Shown here: positions 28,988 to 39,671 of the stretch, piece after piece
How positions within the stretch are numbered: the first letter of the stretch is position 1
How the letters are laid out: each line of letters starts with the position of its first letter
DNA from: Glebionis coronaria
Lineage: Eukaryota > Streptophyta > Magnoliopsida > Asterales > Asteraceae
Assembly (NCBI GenBank): GCA_025667525.1
Contig: JANFOE010002232.1
Location: 104,501-168,500 of the forward strand
Direction: 5' to 3'
Length of the DNA: 64,000 bases
Made by a program: the position numbers and the translations under genes
Notes under the pieces: generated by a model
The model's input: the letters and a program-made list of their open reading frames with translations, nothing else
Told to the model about the DNA's origin: nothing
Databases searched by the model: none

Positions 28988-30975
28988 AATATCACCAATG
29001 ATCTGGGAAGGGGGTGATTCTTCATAGTAGAAGTGAGAACTCCTCCTTCAAAAAGTCTGGTGTCCTCAACCTCATGCTCCAAGTTGCCAATATCTTCTTC
29101 ATTAGACTCTCTTATATCAACATAAGGATGACCTTCTTCATAAGAATTGGAAGGTTCACCTTGTTCAAAAGTGGAAGAGAAAAGATGTGCAAAGGTGTTG
29201 TCAACGTCTGAACCTTGTTTATCAGCGCTTGGGCTAACAACGCTTGAACTGTTGTTGTCAACGTCTGAGCCATCAACGTCTGAATTGGTCTTGTCAGCGC
29301 TAGATTTGCCTTTGTCAGCGCCTGAAGGACCATGCATGTTTGTATCTGGTGGTATTTGGAAACCACCATTATCTTGTCCAGCAGCAGCAGCAGCAAAAGC
29401 ATCTGTCCAAATGGGAATTGTGACATATTCTAATATAGGAGATGCCTTTTCTGCTTGTGATCCAACCCTCTCATTAACCTGTGTACCTGAAACATTAACA
29501 ACTTGTTCCTCCACAACATTTGAAGTTACCTTCACAATGTCTGGATTAGTGACAGGCATATAATTTAAAGTTCTAGATAAGGGTTCCAAATCAAACAACC
29601 AATCAGGACCACTTTCAGGATCACTAGGTTTATTCTCTAAAAACCTAACATGTACTCTTTCAACTATACGTTTGTCCTCTTTAAGATAAACCCTATAACC
29701 CTTGCTCTGCACTGAATACCCCATAAAGTAACCCTCATCACCTTTTGCACTAAATTTCCCTAAGGCATCACTAGTATCCAACACTACTACATGACAACCA
29801 AAAGGTCTGAGAAAACCAATATTAGGTTTTCTACCCCAAAGTAACTCATAAGGTGTTTTGTTCTGAATTTTGTTAACCAATGCTCTATTTTGCACATAGC
29901 AAGCTGTATTAACAGCCTCAACCTAAAAGGCTATAGGAAAGTGAGCATCAGCCAACATTGTTCTGGCTGCTTCAATTAGGGTTCTATTTTTCCTCTCAGC
30001 AACCCCATTTTGTTGTGGGGTTCTAGCAATACTAAATTGCCTTGTAATTCCTTTCCTGGCACAGAAATCATCTAACTTCTTATTCCTAAATTCTCCACCA
30101 TTATCACTCCTAAGCATTTTAACCTCATTGCAAGACCTCTTCTCAATCTGAGTGATAAAATCAATAAGAACATCAGATGTGTCACTCTTCATAGCTAGAA
30201 AGAATGTCCAAGTAAATCTAGAAAAGTCATCTGTGATAACAAAGCAATATGAGTTACCATTCAAGCTTTCTATATTTGTTGGACCAAAGAGGTCCATGTG
30301 AAGCATATGAAGAGGTCTGGAACTAGTATGCACCTGTTTGGACTTGAATGAGACCTTGTGTTGCTTGCCTTTAAGACATGCAACACAAGAGTGGTCATTG
30401 TGGAAGGCCTTCTCAGGCAAACCATCAACTAAACCAAGCCTCACATGTCTATTTATATTTTTAAAATTTATGTGCCCTAGTCTCCTGTGCCACAAATTAC
30501 TCTCATCTACTGAGGCCTTAGCATAAAAACAAGACATATTGGTATTCATTTTAATCCCATTTAAATTCGCATTATATATGTCCTTATGCCTAGGTGTTCT
30601 ATACTCAATATATTTCTCATCAGGGATCTTAAAATCCTTACTTAACACCAAACACTCAGTATCAGTGAAAAGAACTTTATTTTTGTTATCACAAACTTGT
30701 GATACACTAAACAGGTTGTAATCAAGTTCTTTTACCAGGAAGACGTTCTCAAAACGCAGATTATTGGTGAGAAGGGTTCCTTTGCCTGTGATAGTTCCAT
30801 ATCCACCTCCAAAGTATACCTTATCACCATCTTTAATAGGGGTGAAATTCGTCAGATAGTCTTCCTTCCCTGTCATGTGCCTTGAGCATCCACTATCCCA
30901 ATATCCATAATCATTGATCTGTCTTTGAATGCCCTGCACATAAAGAAAACAAATTAGTTTTCTTTGGGAACCCAA
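28984..30975 (-). pseudogene. Protease and integrase, left copy
   Basis: The order of domains is protease then integrase, diagnostic of Ty1/copia because integrase precedes RT. The protease active site is D-S-G in 'YWDSGCSRHMTG' (about residue 27). Integrase shows the zinc-binding His pair in 'LWHRRLGHINF' and Cys pair in 'CVACLKGKQ', then the catalytic D, D and E in 'MDLFGP', 'RSDNGGEF' and 'NGVAERKN'. A TAG stop at about 29923-29925 interrupts the reading just after the catalytic domain; the same frame reopens immediately and runs to 28984. The hinge before RT carries seven units of the element's motif. The start overlaps the end of gag in a -1 frame. Confidence 0.92.
29199..29321 (-). repeat. 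15/21-bp phased 9-mer array in the pol hinge
   Basis: Seven motif units start (plus coordinates) at 29199, 29220, 29235, 29256, 29271, 29292 and 29313, giving steps of 21, 15, 21, 15, 21 and 21. All steps are multiples of three, so the protein reads as Ser/Asp-rich repeats such as 'SADKTNS' and 'SDVDN'. The right copy retains the five distal units at 33354-33434. Confidence 0.9.
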
Positions 30976-33248
30976 GTCTTAAAAGACTTGGATTCATCTG
31001 GTTGTTCAATAAGAACAGACTTAGTTCTCACAACAACCCCATTCTCATCCTTTTTAGGATGAAATACCCAGTTAACCCCAATAGGTTTTGTAATGACCTT
31101 TGAAATGTAATTAAATCTATTGCAAGTCATTGAAATCCCATTATCATTAGGGTTTTGATATTTCTTGGGTCTCCATGTTAAGCTTGAAGAAGCTTTAGAC
31201 CCCTTACCTTGTGGCTGCAAATATTTAGGTCTGGTCACGTTTCTGTCAGCGTTAGAATTTGTCCTGTCAACGCTGAAATTACCCTTGTCAGCGTTGAACC
31301 TAGGGTTTGCTACAGAAACCCATTGCCTATTTGGCCAGGTGTTTGTCTTTTGAAATAGTCTTTGTCCATGGGTGTTAGACCTTCTAGAAAAGAGTGGGGA
31401 AGGTCTAATCACTTGTGGACTTTGCTGCACACAAGGTTTGGGTCTGACAACGTTTGACTTCCTAACAACGTTGACTTTATTCCTGGCAGCGCTGAAATTA
31501 TTCCTGTCAGTGCTGGCTTTGGGAGCGTTGACACACTTGTATGCCAAGTGTGAAAAGCTACCACAAGTGTAACAAGCTTTTTTAGACACAACCTTAGGTC
31601 TAGAAGAGTAGAAGCCTGTTCCATGATTGCTAACCTGGCTCTTGGGAGACCTAGTATTCCTATACATCTCTGCATATTTAATGGTAGGTCTTCTAACAGT
31701 GTTTGAGCCTAGGTCAACAGCTTTACCAGTGATTGGGTTAGTAACCTTAATGGGTGTAGACTCATTTGGACTTTCACATAGCAAACCTCCCTGAACAAAT
31801 AAAGTAGGGTTAGCTTTCTTCCACTCATTTAGGTCAGTCAACTTTTGTTGATACTCTTCCACTGGAGTGACAACTCTTGGTGTAGGAATGAATTCCTCCT
31901 CTTGGAGCTCTGGCAAACCAGTCCAAGATAAGTCCCTTTGTTGGACACCATAGAAGTCACCAGCTGGTGGTGGAACCAAAAAGTAATCATTCATCCCAAT
32001 CCCAGTCATGTCCTTAGGATCCCTTTGTTTGGCCACACAGTCTCCTAGGGTTTGGGTGGCTCTATCAAATATGAGGCCAACATTATCTTTATTCTTAATG
32101 GCCTCATCTAACTTAGCCTGTAATTCACCATTAACCCTTTCCATGATGTTTCTAATATCCATACTACCCTCTAACTCATGTTTTAAGATATTGATCTTAT
32201 CTTTTAAGTCAAATTCCATTTTCTTGTATTCAAAAACGGTTTTCTCAGTTTCAGTAAGAGCTAGTTGGTAATTAGACAATTTACACCTTTCAGTACTCAT
32301 ATCATCTTTTAGTTTTAACACCTCTTTGTTAAGTCTTTCAGTGTTTAACCTACAACCTTTGCTACAAAAAGCGTCATCATATACCTCATTATCAGATGAA
32401 GAGGAGGAGTGTGCCATGAGAGCATATTCAACATGCTCTTCTTCTTCAATATTAGCAACCAAAGCTTTATCCTCTTCAACATTCTTAGCCAGATAGCTCC
32501 AATCCCATCCTGTACCATCAATTCCTTGAACTGCAACCATGGCTTTGGAATCCTGAGCTTTAACAACCTGACTTGAGGGTTTACCAGCATCAGATCTTCT
32601 AGGAGATCTACATTCCCTCATGAAGTGCCCCATACGATGACAGTTGTAGCATTCAACTTTGGATTTATCAAATCCAGCTGTGTCTTTAGCATTGAAGGTC
32701 ATCTTCTTTTTAAACCTTCTGTTCCACCTATTTGCTCTTATACTAGCAAGAGCCATGTTCCACTTGATGTCCATCTCTTCCAAGTGCTCATCACTTATCT
32801 GCTCAAGGTCCTCATATGTAATCACTGAACCATTGGGCAAAGAAGCAATGTAAGCACAAACAGTATCCAAATCTAAACCAGCAGGTTTAACTCTTGGGGA
32901 GTCACTCTTAAATGTGTCAGCGTCTGAATAGGAGGCGTTGACAGGACTTGTTCCAACGCTGACATATGATGATCCAGTAACTGGATGCATATAAGAGTCC
33001 TTCTGATTGAATTGACCTTCACTATGAGAGAAGAAGGCCATGTTGCTGGTGGTAGATTTGCTTCCATGTTCTAAAAGAGTTTCATCTTCCAACAGTCTTA
33101 GTTTGTTGTAGATGTCATCAAACGAGGAGCTCTTGTAAGTATTGTTGGCAAGAATAGATCTTGCCTCAATCTTCCATGCCTCACCAAGACTTTTAAGAAA
33201 GGTAGCATTGATGTCAACATCACCAACTTGTGTCCCCATGAAGGACAA
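30954..33248 (-). pseudogene. Gag (capsid/nucleocapsid) protein, 5'-truncated
   Basis: The coat protein ORF of the left element. The first residues belong to the middle of the usual UBN2-type gag domain, so the true N-terminus was lost at the inversion junction; the Met given is only the first in the surviving frame. Two CCHC zinc knuckles (C-x2-C-x4-H-x4-C) bind nucleic acid: 'CYNCHRMGHFMREC' at about residue 198 and 'CYTCGSFSHLAYKC' at about 558. Between them is a charged helical, probably coiled-coil stretch (about 270-385) followed by 'DRATQTLG' near residue 395, which resembles an LC8 (dynein light chain) binding motif. The frame is otherwise open to its stop, where pol begins in the -1 frame. 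Three motif clusters lie inside. Confidence 0.88.
31244..31513 (-). repeat. 21-bp phased 9-mer clusters in gag
   Basis: Cluster A has starts at 31244, 31265 and 31286 (steps 21, 21) and encodes three heptapeptides beginning NADKGNF. Cluster B has starts at about 31445, 31463, 31484 and 31505 (steps 18, 21, 21). Another small cluster at 32915-32964 contains two units 21 bp apart in the opposite orientation. Confidence 0.85.
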
Positions 33249-33344
33249 CTTGATGTGGCAAAAGATTTGATCAAGTAATACACGTAGAGAAACCTTAGAT
33301 CGATTAGCAAACTTTCACTTTAAATACTTGATCTAAGTTTGGGA
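33249..33344. other. Patchwork junction joining the two inverted elements
   Basis: About 95 bp made of short pieces found elsewhere in the pair. 33252-33273 matches 39545-39566, near the extra ORF end; 33269-33293 matches about 22547-22571 of the LTR; 33293-33307 matches 22514-22528; 33308-33320 matches about 22647-22658; 33325-33343 combines two pieces of the LTR end (near 40146 and 40180) on the plus strand. Adjacent pieces share a few bases. This resembles templated filler DNA at a repaired break or template switching. Confidence 0.8.
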
Positions 33345-35296
33345 CCAATTCAGACGTTGATGGCTCAGATGTTGACAACAACAGTTCAAGCGTTGTTAGC
33401 CCAAGCGCTGACAAACAAGGTTCAGACGTTGACAACACCTTTGCACATCTTTTCTCTTCCACTTTTGAACAAGGTGAACCTTCCAATTCTTATGAAGAAG
33501 GTCATCCTTATGTTGATATAAGAGAGTCTGATGAAGAAGATATTGGAAACTTGGAGCATGAGGTTGAGGACACCAGACTTTTTGAAGGAGGAGTTCTCAC
33601 TTCTACTATGAAGAATCACCCCCCTTCCCAGATCATTGGTGATATTATGACTCCAGTTCAGACTAGAAGGTCTCATCAAGGTCTTGGTGGGTTTATTGCC
33701 AATATACACAAGAAGGTTGATACCCCACTTGTGCAAGCATGTTTGTTTGCATGTTTTCTGTCACAAGAAGAACCCAAGAAAATATTTGATGCTCTCAAAG
33801 AACCAAGTTGGGTGGAAGCAATGCAGGATGAGCTTCACCAATTTGCCATTCAGGATGTTTGGGAGCTGGTTGATTGTCCTAGATATGTCAGACCTATAGG
33901 GACAAGATGGGTTCTCAGGAACAAAAGAGATGAAAGAGGCATTGTGGTCAGAAACAAGGCAAGGTTAGTGGCTCAAGGTTACACACAAGAGGAAGGGATA
34001 GACTATGAGGAGGTCTTTGCACCAGTAGCAAGGATTGATGCTATTAGGATTTTTCTAGCCTATGCATCCTGCATGGGCTTCACAGTTTATCAAATGGATG
34101 TCAAGAGTGCCTTTCTCTATGGCACCATTGTTGAGGAAGTATATGTAATGCAACCTCCTGGTTTTGAGGATCCAGAGCATCCTGATAAAGTGTATAGAGT
34201 CAAAAAGGCTATGTATGGCCTTCATCAGGCCCCTAGAGCATGGTATGGTACTTTGTCTACCTATTTGGTGGACAATGGATTCAAGAGGGGCACCATAGAT
34301 CAGACACTATTTACAAAGAAGAAAGGCAAGGATGTGTTGCTTGTGCAGGTCTATGTTGATGATATCATTTTTGGGTCTACTGATCCAAAGATGAGTGAGG
34401 ATTTCTCCAAGCTTATGACAGACAAATTCAAGATGAGTGCTATGGGGGAGATGAACTTCTTTCTTGGTCTACAAGTTCAGCAGAAAGAAGATGGTATCTT
34501 CATCTCCCAGGACAAATATGTTGCTGAGATCTTGAAGAAGTTTGGCTTTTCTCCACATGAAAAGAGGGCTACTACTCCTATGGATAGAGAACACCCTTGG
34601 GGAAAGATTGGAGATGGGAAAGATGTTGATGTCAGGCACTATAGATCCATGATTGGATCCTTGATGTATCTTACTGCCTCCAGACCTAACATTATGTTTG
34701 TTGTGTGTGCTTGTGCACGCCATCAAGTGCCTCCCAAAGAATGTCACCTTTATGCTGTGAAGAGGATCTTTAGGTACCTAAGATGCTATCCTAGTCTTGG
34801 TTTGTGGTACCCAAAGGATTCACCATTGGAGCTGATTGCATATTCAGATAGTGATTATGGAGGTGATAAGTTTGATAGGAAGTCCACAACTGGTGGATGT
34901 CAGTTTCTTGGGAGCAGGTTGATATCTTGGCAATGCAAGAAACAAACAGTGGTGGCTAATTCTACAACTGAAGCTGAGTATGTGGCTGCAGCTGCTTGTT
35001 GTGGCCAAGTGTTGTGGATTCAGAACCAGCTGTTGGATGGGTACAATTTCATGCATACTAAGATATTTGTTGACAATAATAGTACTTTATGCATCATTAA
35101 GAATCCTGTACATCATTCTAAAACTAAACACATAGAAATTAGACACCATTTTATAAGAGATTGCTTTGAGAAAGGTTTAATACAACCAGATAGGGTTGAC
35201 ACTGAGGAAAATGTGTCAGATTTATTAACTAAACCTTTTGATGCTGGGAGATTTCAATACTTGGTAACAAGTATTGGAATGGTCAATATCACATAA
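33345..35296 (+). pseudogene. Reverse transcriptase and RNase H, right copy (N-truncated)
   Basis: Continuous reading from the junction through the Ser/Asp-rich hinge, RT and RNase H to a stop at 35296. The frame is open from about 33332; no start codon belongs to it because the gag, protease and integrase parts are missing. RT motifs are as in the left copy, with YVDD beginning at 34352. RNase H continues to the usual end in a single frame, with one codon missing beside '[11 protein letters not shown]' relative to the left copy. Catalytic residues look intact, but without upstream parts it is a fragment. Confidence 0.9.
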
Positions 35297-35393
35297 TATG
35301 TGTTTTGGAGTCTTTTTGTAAAAGTATGTACAGGATGATGCATTATTATTGTTGGTCTTATTGTTGATTTAGATTTTCCACTATATTTTTCTA

Positions 35394-35511
35394 ACACTGA
35401 CAAAGGTTGCTTGAACACTGATAAGTGTTTTTGTAACGTTGTCAGCAATATAATTGTCTAACGCTGACAAAGCTTCCCTCAACGCTGTCATGTGTTATCG
35501 GGGCGTTGTCA
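35394..35511 (+). repeat. 21-bp phased 9-mer array after pol (right copy)
   Basis: Six units start at 35394, 35415, 35436, 35461, 35482 and 35503, with steps of 21, 21, 25, 21 and 21. Units are ACACTGACA, ACACTGATA, ACGTTGTCA, ACGCTGACA, ACGCTGTCA and GCGTTGTCA. The array is non-coding, starting about 100 bp after the pol stop. Confidence 0.9.
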
Positions 35512-35714
35512 GCAACAATGTTAGTTTTGTGGTTTTCAATCTAAATGTGCAGATGGTGTTAGCAGTATACCATTGGATACAGAGTTGCTTATGGATCAAT
35601 GGAGAAGCATTTGGACAAGTTTTTATTTATGGATGATGGTTGGAATGTTTCATTCCTATCTTGACATAAATTTTTTATGTTCATGCATGATTTTAGCAAC
35701 CTTTTGTATCATAG

Positions 35715-35726
35715 TTTAAGGGGAGG
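35715..35726 (+). other. Internal polypurine tract
   Basis: 'tttaaggggagg' lies about 420 bp after the pol stop, similar to the tract immediately before the LTR. Repeated polypurine tracts between pol and the 3' LTR are a known Sirevirus trait and fit the element's assignment. Confidence 0.6.
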
Positions 35727-36155
35727 TTTTAGGAACCTTTAGGATGTTTGGGTATCCATATGATACTCTTATCATAATTCTAGATTGTGTCCACAGGTGA
35801 GTATGAGTTAGTTTTTACTAAATCATGAGGCACTGTAGCATGCAAAGTTGATATACTATGCATGCTGCCAAGACATTTTTGGCCTAGAATTGGTTGTGGT
35901 CTGTTGCGAGACTTGGGAATGATTTTGATATAGGATTTACCTGGGAGTAACAAGGATTTTATAAGGTAACTTGGTTGTTAAGAGTTTTGGTTAGCAAGGG
36001 ACACTAGAGGACTGTTATGTCTATCTTGCTTATGCAAGTGTGCATAACTGGACAGTGCTTGCCGCCCTATAATAATTATCAGCCTTTGGTTATCTTCTCT
36101 AGGATAAATTACTTGTTAAGGTCATTTTTCATTTTTAAAATATTTTTATTTTTGG

Positions 36156-36274
36156 ACGCTGACAAGATTTTTCCAAGCGTTGTTGTGACCAAATTGGACG
36201 CTGACATGGCTATAGGCAAACGTTGACAAGATTATAGCCGTTGAGTGTTGATAGGTTATTTTTGACCGTTGACA
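36156..36274 (+). promoter_or_regulatory. 21-bp phased 9-mer array upstream of extra ORF
   Basis: Units start at 36156, 36177, 36198, 36220, 36245 and 36266 (steps 21, 21, 22, 25, 21). The array lies about 275-395 bp before the extra ORF's ATG, with a TATA-like TATAAAT at 36448-36454 between them. The arrangement copies that of the LTR, where the motif array precedes its TATA box. A separate promoter for the extra ORF is my inference. Confidence 0.6.
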
Positions 36275-37437
36275 CTCAATGGGACCTACCCAGTTGTTAC
36301 TTTTTGACAAATCTTTGGGCCGTAATTTTAGGAGTTGTTACCTTCATTTAATGCATGAGATAACTAATAACTTTTTCAATATTTTCATGATTGGTTTTTG
36401 AAAATACTTGCCTCTTTTTAGGCCTATCACATGCATCTATTTTTCCTATAAATTTGGCTCTTATTTTAAACAGGGTATCTATAATTCTTGTCTAACAATT
36501 TTCTCTTATCAACTTCATCTTCTTCACTTAAAATTAACAGCTTTCAACAATGGCACCAAAGTTTAAACCAACAGAATTGGAATTGGGGTTCAGATCTCAA
36601 CACAACATGATTGCATATCTTGCTGCTGATGATACTCTGTTTCCTCAATACACACAAATGGTGGCGAATTTGAACGCATCCCCATTAAGGTATGCTCTTT
36701 CTCATGCACCACTCATTCTAGTCACACACATTAAGCAGTTTTGGAACACTGTTAGTTCCTCAACAGTTAATGGAGTGACCACATTGACTTCTATTGTTCA
36801 TGGGAGATCTTGGGTGGTTACTGAGGCTTTGGTACGCCAAGCCTTGCATCTTGATGATGCTGATGGTATAGCCACCCTTCCCATAAATGAAATAGAACAA
36901 GGGCTTAGGGCTTTGGGATATCCTTTTCCTGATGAAGGTACTCTAAATAAGTATCATAAGCAGGAATTTCCCCCAGCCTGGAAGTACCTCATACATGTCC
37001 TCCTTTAATGTTCGAGTCCCAAATGTACTGCACACAATGAGATCAATAGATCCATTGCCAGTGCTATTGTGTGCATTGCAACAGGGCAAAAATTTAACTA
37101 TTCTAAAATGATTTTTGAGGGGATGTGTAAAAACAAGGGGACAAAAATGACTTTAGCTTATCCCCGTTTTCTGCAAATGGTTTTTGATGATCAAGGTTAC
37201 TGCTCACGGGATCACAATGATTTTTATAAAATCCCTGAGCAAAAGAAAGCTATCTTTATGAAGATGAACTCACCACCTCATAGAGACCTACCTTTAACCC
37301 AAGCCATGCTTGCTGTTATTGCAGCAGCACAACCCCAACCAGACCCCCAACCTCAAATTGACCCTCAACCACAACTTGAACCAATTCCTGAACCTTTACT
37401 TTCACCTGAAAATTGCAAATTGACTCAGAATCCTTCA

Positions 37438-37488
37438 ACGCTGACACACTCAATGTTGGCGTTGATGTGCCTGTTTCCAACGCTGACA
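37438..37488 (+). repeat. 21-bp phased 9-mer cluster in extra ORF, first
   Basis: Three units at 37438, 37459 and 37480, exactly 21 bp apart, encoding 'FNADTLNVGVDVPVSNADT'. The intervening DNA differs between units. Confidence 0.9.
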
Positions 37489-38142
37489 CACAACCTTCAC
37501 AATCCCAAACACCCCTTAACCAACCCACATCCACTCCATCTTCTACACCATCTTCCACACCCCCTGAATATAGGTTGATGAAACGCCAAAGGACTACTGG
37601 AGTGTTCTCCTCTGGTGGTCCTAGCCATGTAGCAGAGAGAACCACCACCACAAGTGTGGCTGGTGACCTGGATGAGGCTGGGACTATTGGTTCAGGCTTA
37701 GATGCTGGCCAAGGCAGTCCCACCATCATTAAGTCCTCATCCATGCCCAATGAATCTGACTTGGGAGGTCAAATTCCCATTTTAGAAGAGGGCAGACTGG
37801 AACCAATGACTCTTATGGAATTGACGGCAGTCTGCATAAGCTTGCAAAAGCAAAATGCATACTTAGTACAAATAGTCAGCTCACAAGGCCTTGAACTCAA
37901 GCAATTGAGGGAGAGGATTGTTGTTTTGGAAAGTGATCGTGCCAGGAGGGGTATGGAGGAATCTTCCAAAGGGGAGGAAGATCAAATAAATCTGAGTGAT
38001 AAGGGCAGCCAGGATGGTCAATCAATGGATGTTGCTGAAGCCCTTACAACTTTGAAGAAACAAACAGGTTTTGATACGTCCTTAGTCTCTCCTACCAACT
38101 TAAATTTATCATTTACAGCTATGTTGAGAGAGGTTACACAAG

Positions 38143-38235
38143 GCGCTGAGGGAAGATATTTGGGCATTGACAAGGAAAATTTGGACGCTGACAGAAATAT
38201 TTTGGGCGCTGATAGAACAAATTTGGGCGTTGACA
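38143..38235 (+). repeat. 21-bp phased 9-mer cluster in extra ORF, second
   Basis: Five units start at 38143, 38164, 38185, 38206 and 38227, every step exactly 21 bp (GCGCTGAGG, GCATTGACA, ACGCTGACA, GCGCTGATA, GCGTTGACA). In protein they form heptads of the type (A/I/V)-D-(K/R)-x-x-L-(G/D). Confidence 0.92.
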
Positions 38236-39658
38236 GACCTGTATATGAAGGTGATATATCCCAGTCATCATCTATCATCAAGGAGGTTTCTACTCAGGTA
38301 TTACCATCTACCTTACCAACCATTGCACCATCAGATAAGGGTAAGGGTAAAATGGTAGAAGAGATTGTTCCAAAAGATGCAGCTCAAGTTGAGTTTGATA
38401 GAAGATTAGCTGCACAAATGATGGAACAAGATGAAAAGGAAAAGTCACCATTTGTTGTAACTTCTGAAGAAGGAAGTGATGAAGCTAGCTCAGACTCAAG
38501 TGTGATGATTATAGAACCAGAGAGACTTGATTATGGTGATGGGTTTGCTAGGGAAAAGTTGAGAGAATTGAAATTGCAGGTTGACTTTGACATGCCAGAG
38601 GTGGTTCAAATGTATCATGCTTGGGAAGACAGATGCATGGAGAATCCAGACTTGACCATTTCAGATCAAATATGGGGTTTGGAGCTTATTCTTAGAGTTC
38701 AGAAGGATTGCCAGGTAATTTTGAAACACAAGGCAAGCAATATTCTCTCAGAGTTGAAAAGGGATAGAAGGGAGCTCTACTTTATGTTGCTCAGATGTCA
38801 TGGAGTTGGATGGACATATCAGAAGTTGAAGGCTTTGACATTTGATGAGTTGGAAAACAAGGCTTATCCCATTTGGGTGAGAGTGCAGGAAGCAAACACT
38901 CTCAGACTTCTTTCAGATGAAAGAAATGAGGAACTTGCAGAAGAAATGGAACTCAAGAAAGCTATGATTGTTCCCAGGCCAGTGAAGAAGGGAATTTCAT
39001 TTGAGTTTCCAAAAGATATGGATCCACTATATCCAAGTGAAGCAGTTATAAGAAAGAGCCTCAAGCTCTCCCCATTAGAAGCTTCAGATATGGTGCAAGT
39101 GTTACCATTAGATTCTAGGAACCCAATTGTGACCTATGAAGAAGATGAATGTGGGTTCTGGAAGATTGGCAGATTTGGAAAGGAGGTACACACTTTTACC
39201 ACTCTCATATCTTTGTTTGCAAGTTGTGATAGAGAAGACTTGGTGGACCTTTGGAGGTTGCTGGAGACCAAGTATGAGGCTGAAGCACCAACTTCAGCCA
39301 ATGGAATAAAACTTTGGACCACATTCAAAAGAATGTGTGGACCAAAAGATGAGGATCCTACAATATGGAAGGATCTTGAAGATGACCTCAATGGTCTTCA
39401 ATGGAGGTTATATTCAGTTGCTGGTGTATACCATTTGAGTTCTACAAAGTTTGCTGAGTATCTACTTGTGGATGCTCAGTATTCATATCCAAGGCTATTT
39501 TGAAGAAGATGAAGGACACTCGGCTGGAAATAGATTATTCAAGTGATGTGGCAAAAGATTTGATCAGATTTATTCACTATCAGTATGAGAAGGTTTGTAA
39601 GATTCCTCCTAGTCCTTAATGCTTATTCAGAAACTTGATCATAAGAGTGGATATCAAG

Positions 39659-39671
39659 TTTAGGGGAGGAT
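39659..39671 (+). other. 3' polypurine tract (right copy)
   Basis: 'tttaggggagga' directly before the TGTTG start of the LTR, the expected primer site for plus-strand DNA synthesis. Confidence 0.85.

Larger units (their letters stand above)
36550..39620 (+). pseudogene. Extra ORF downstream of pol, right copy (broken)
   Basis: Counterpart of the left extra ORF, starting at the same Met. It retains the 66-bp block missing on the left (around 36753-36818). Breaks are an in-frame TAA at 37006-37008, a small indel shifting frame at about 37408-37412, and a one-base loss at about 39485 that ends the frame at 39503 instead of about 39620. The three breaks differ from those of the left copy, so the copies decayed separately. 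Domain outline is as on the left: globular N-terminal part, Pro/Gln-rich and Ser/Thr-rich linkers, heptad repeats at 38143-38235, charged C-terminal half. No signal peptide or membrane segment is seen. Function unknown. Confidence 0.85.
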
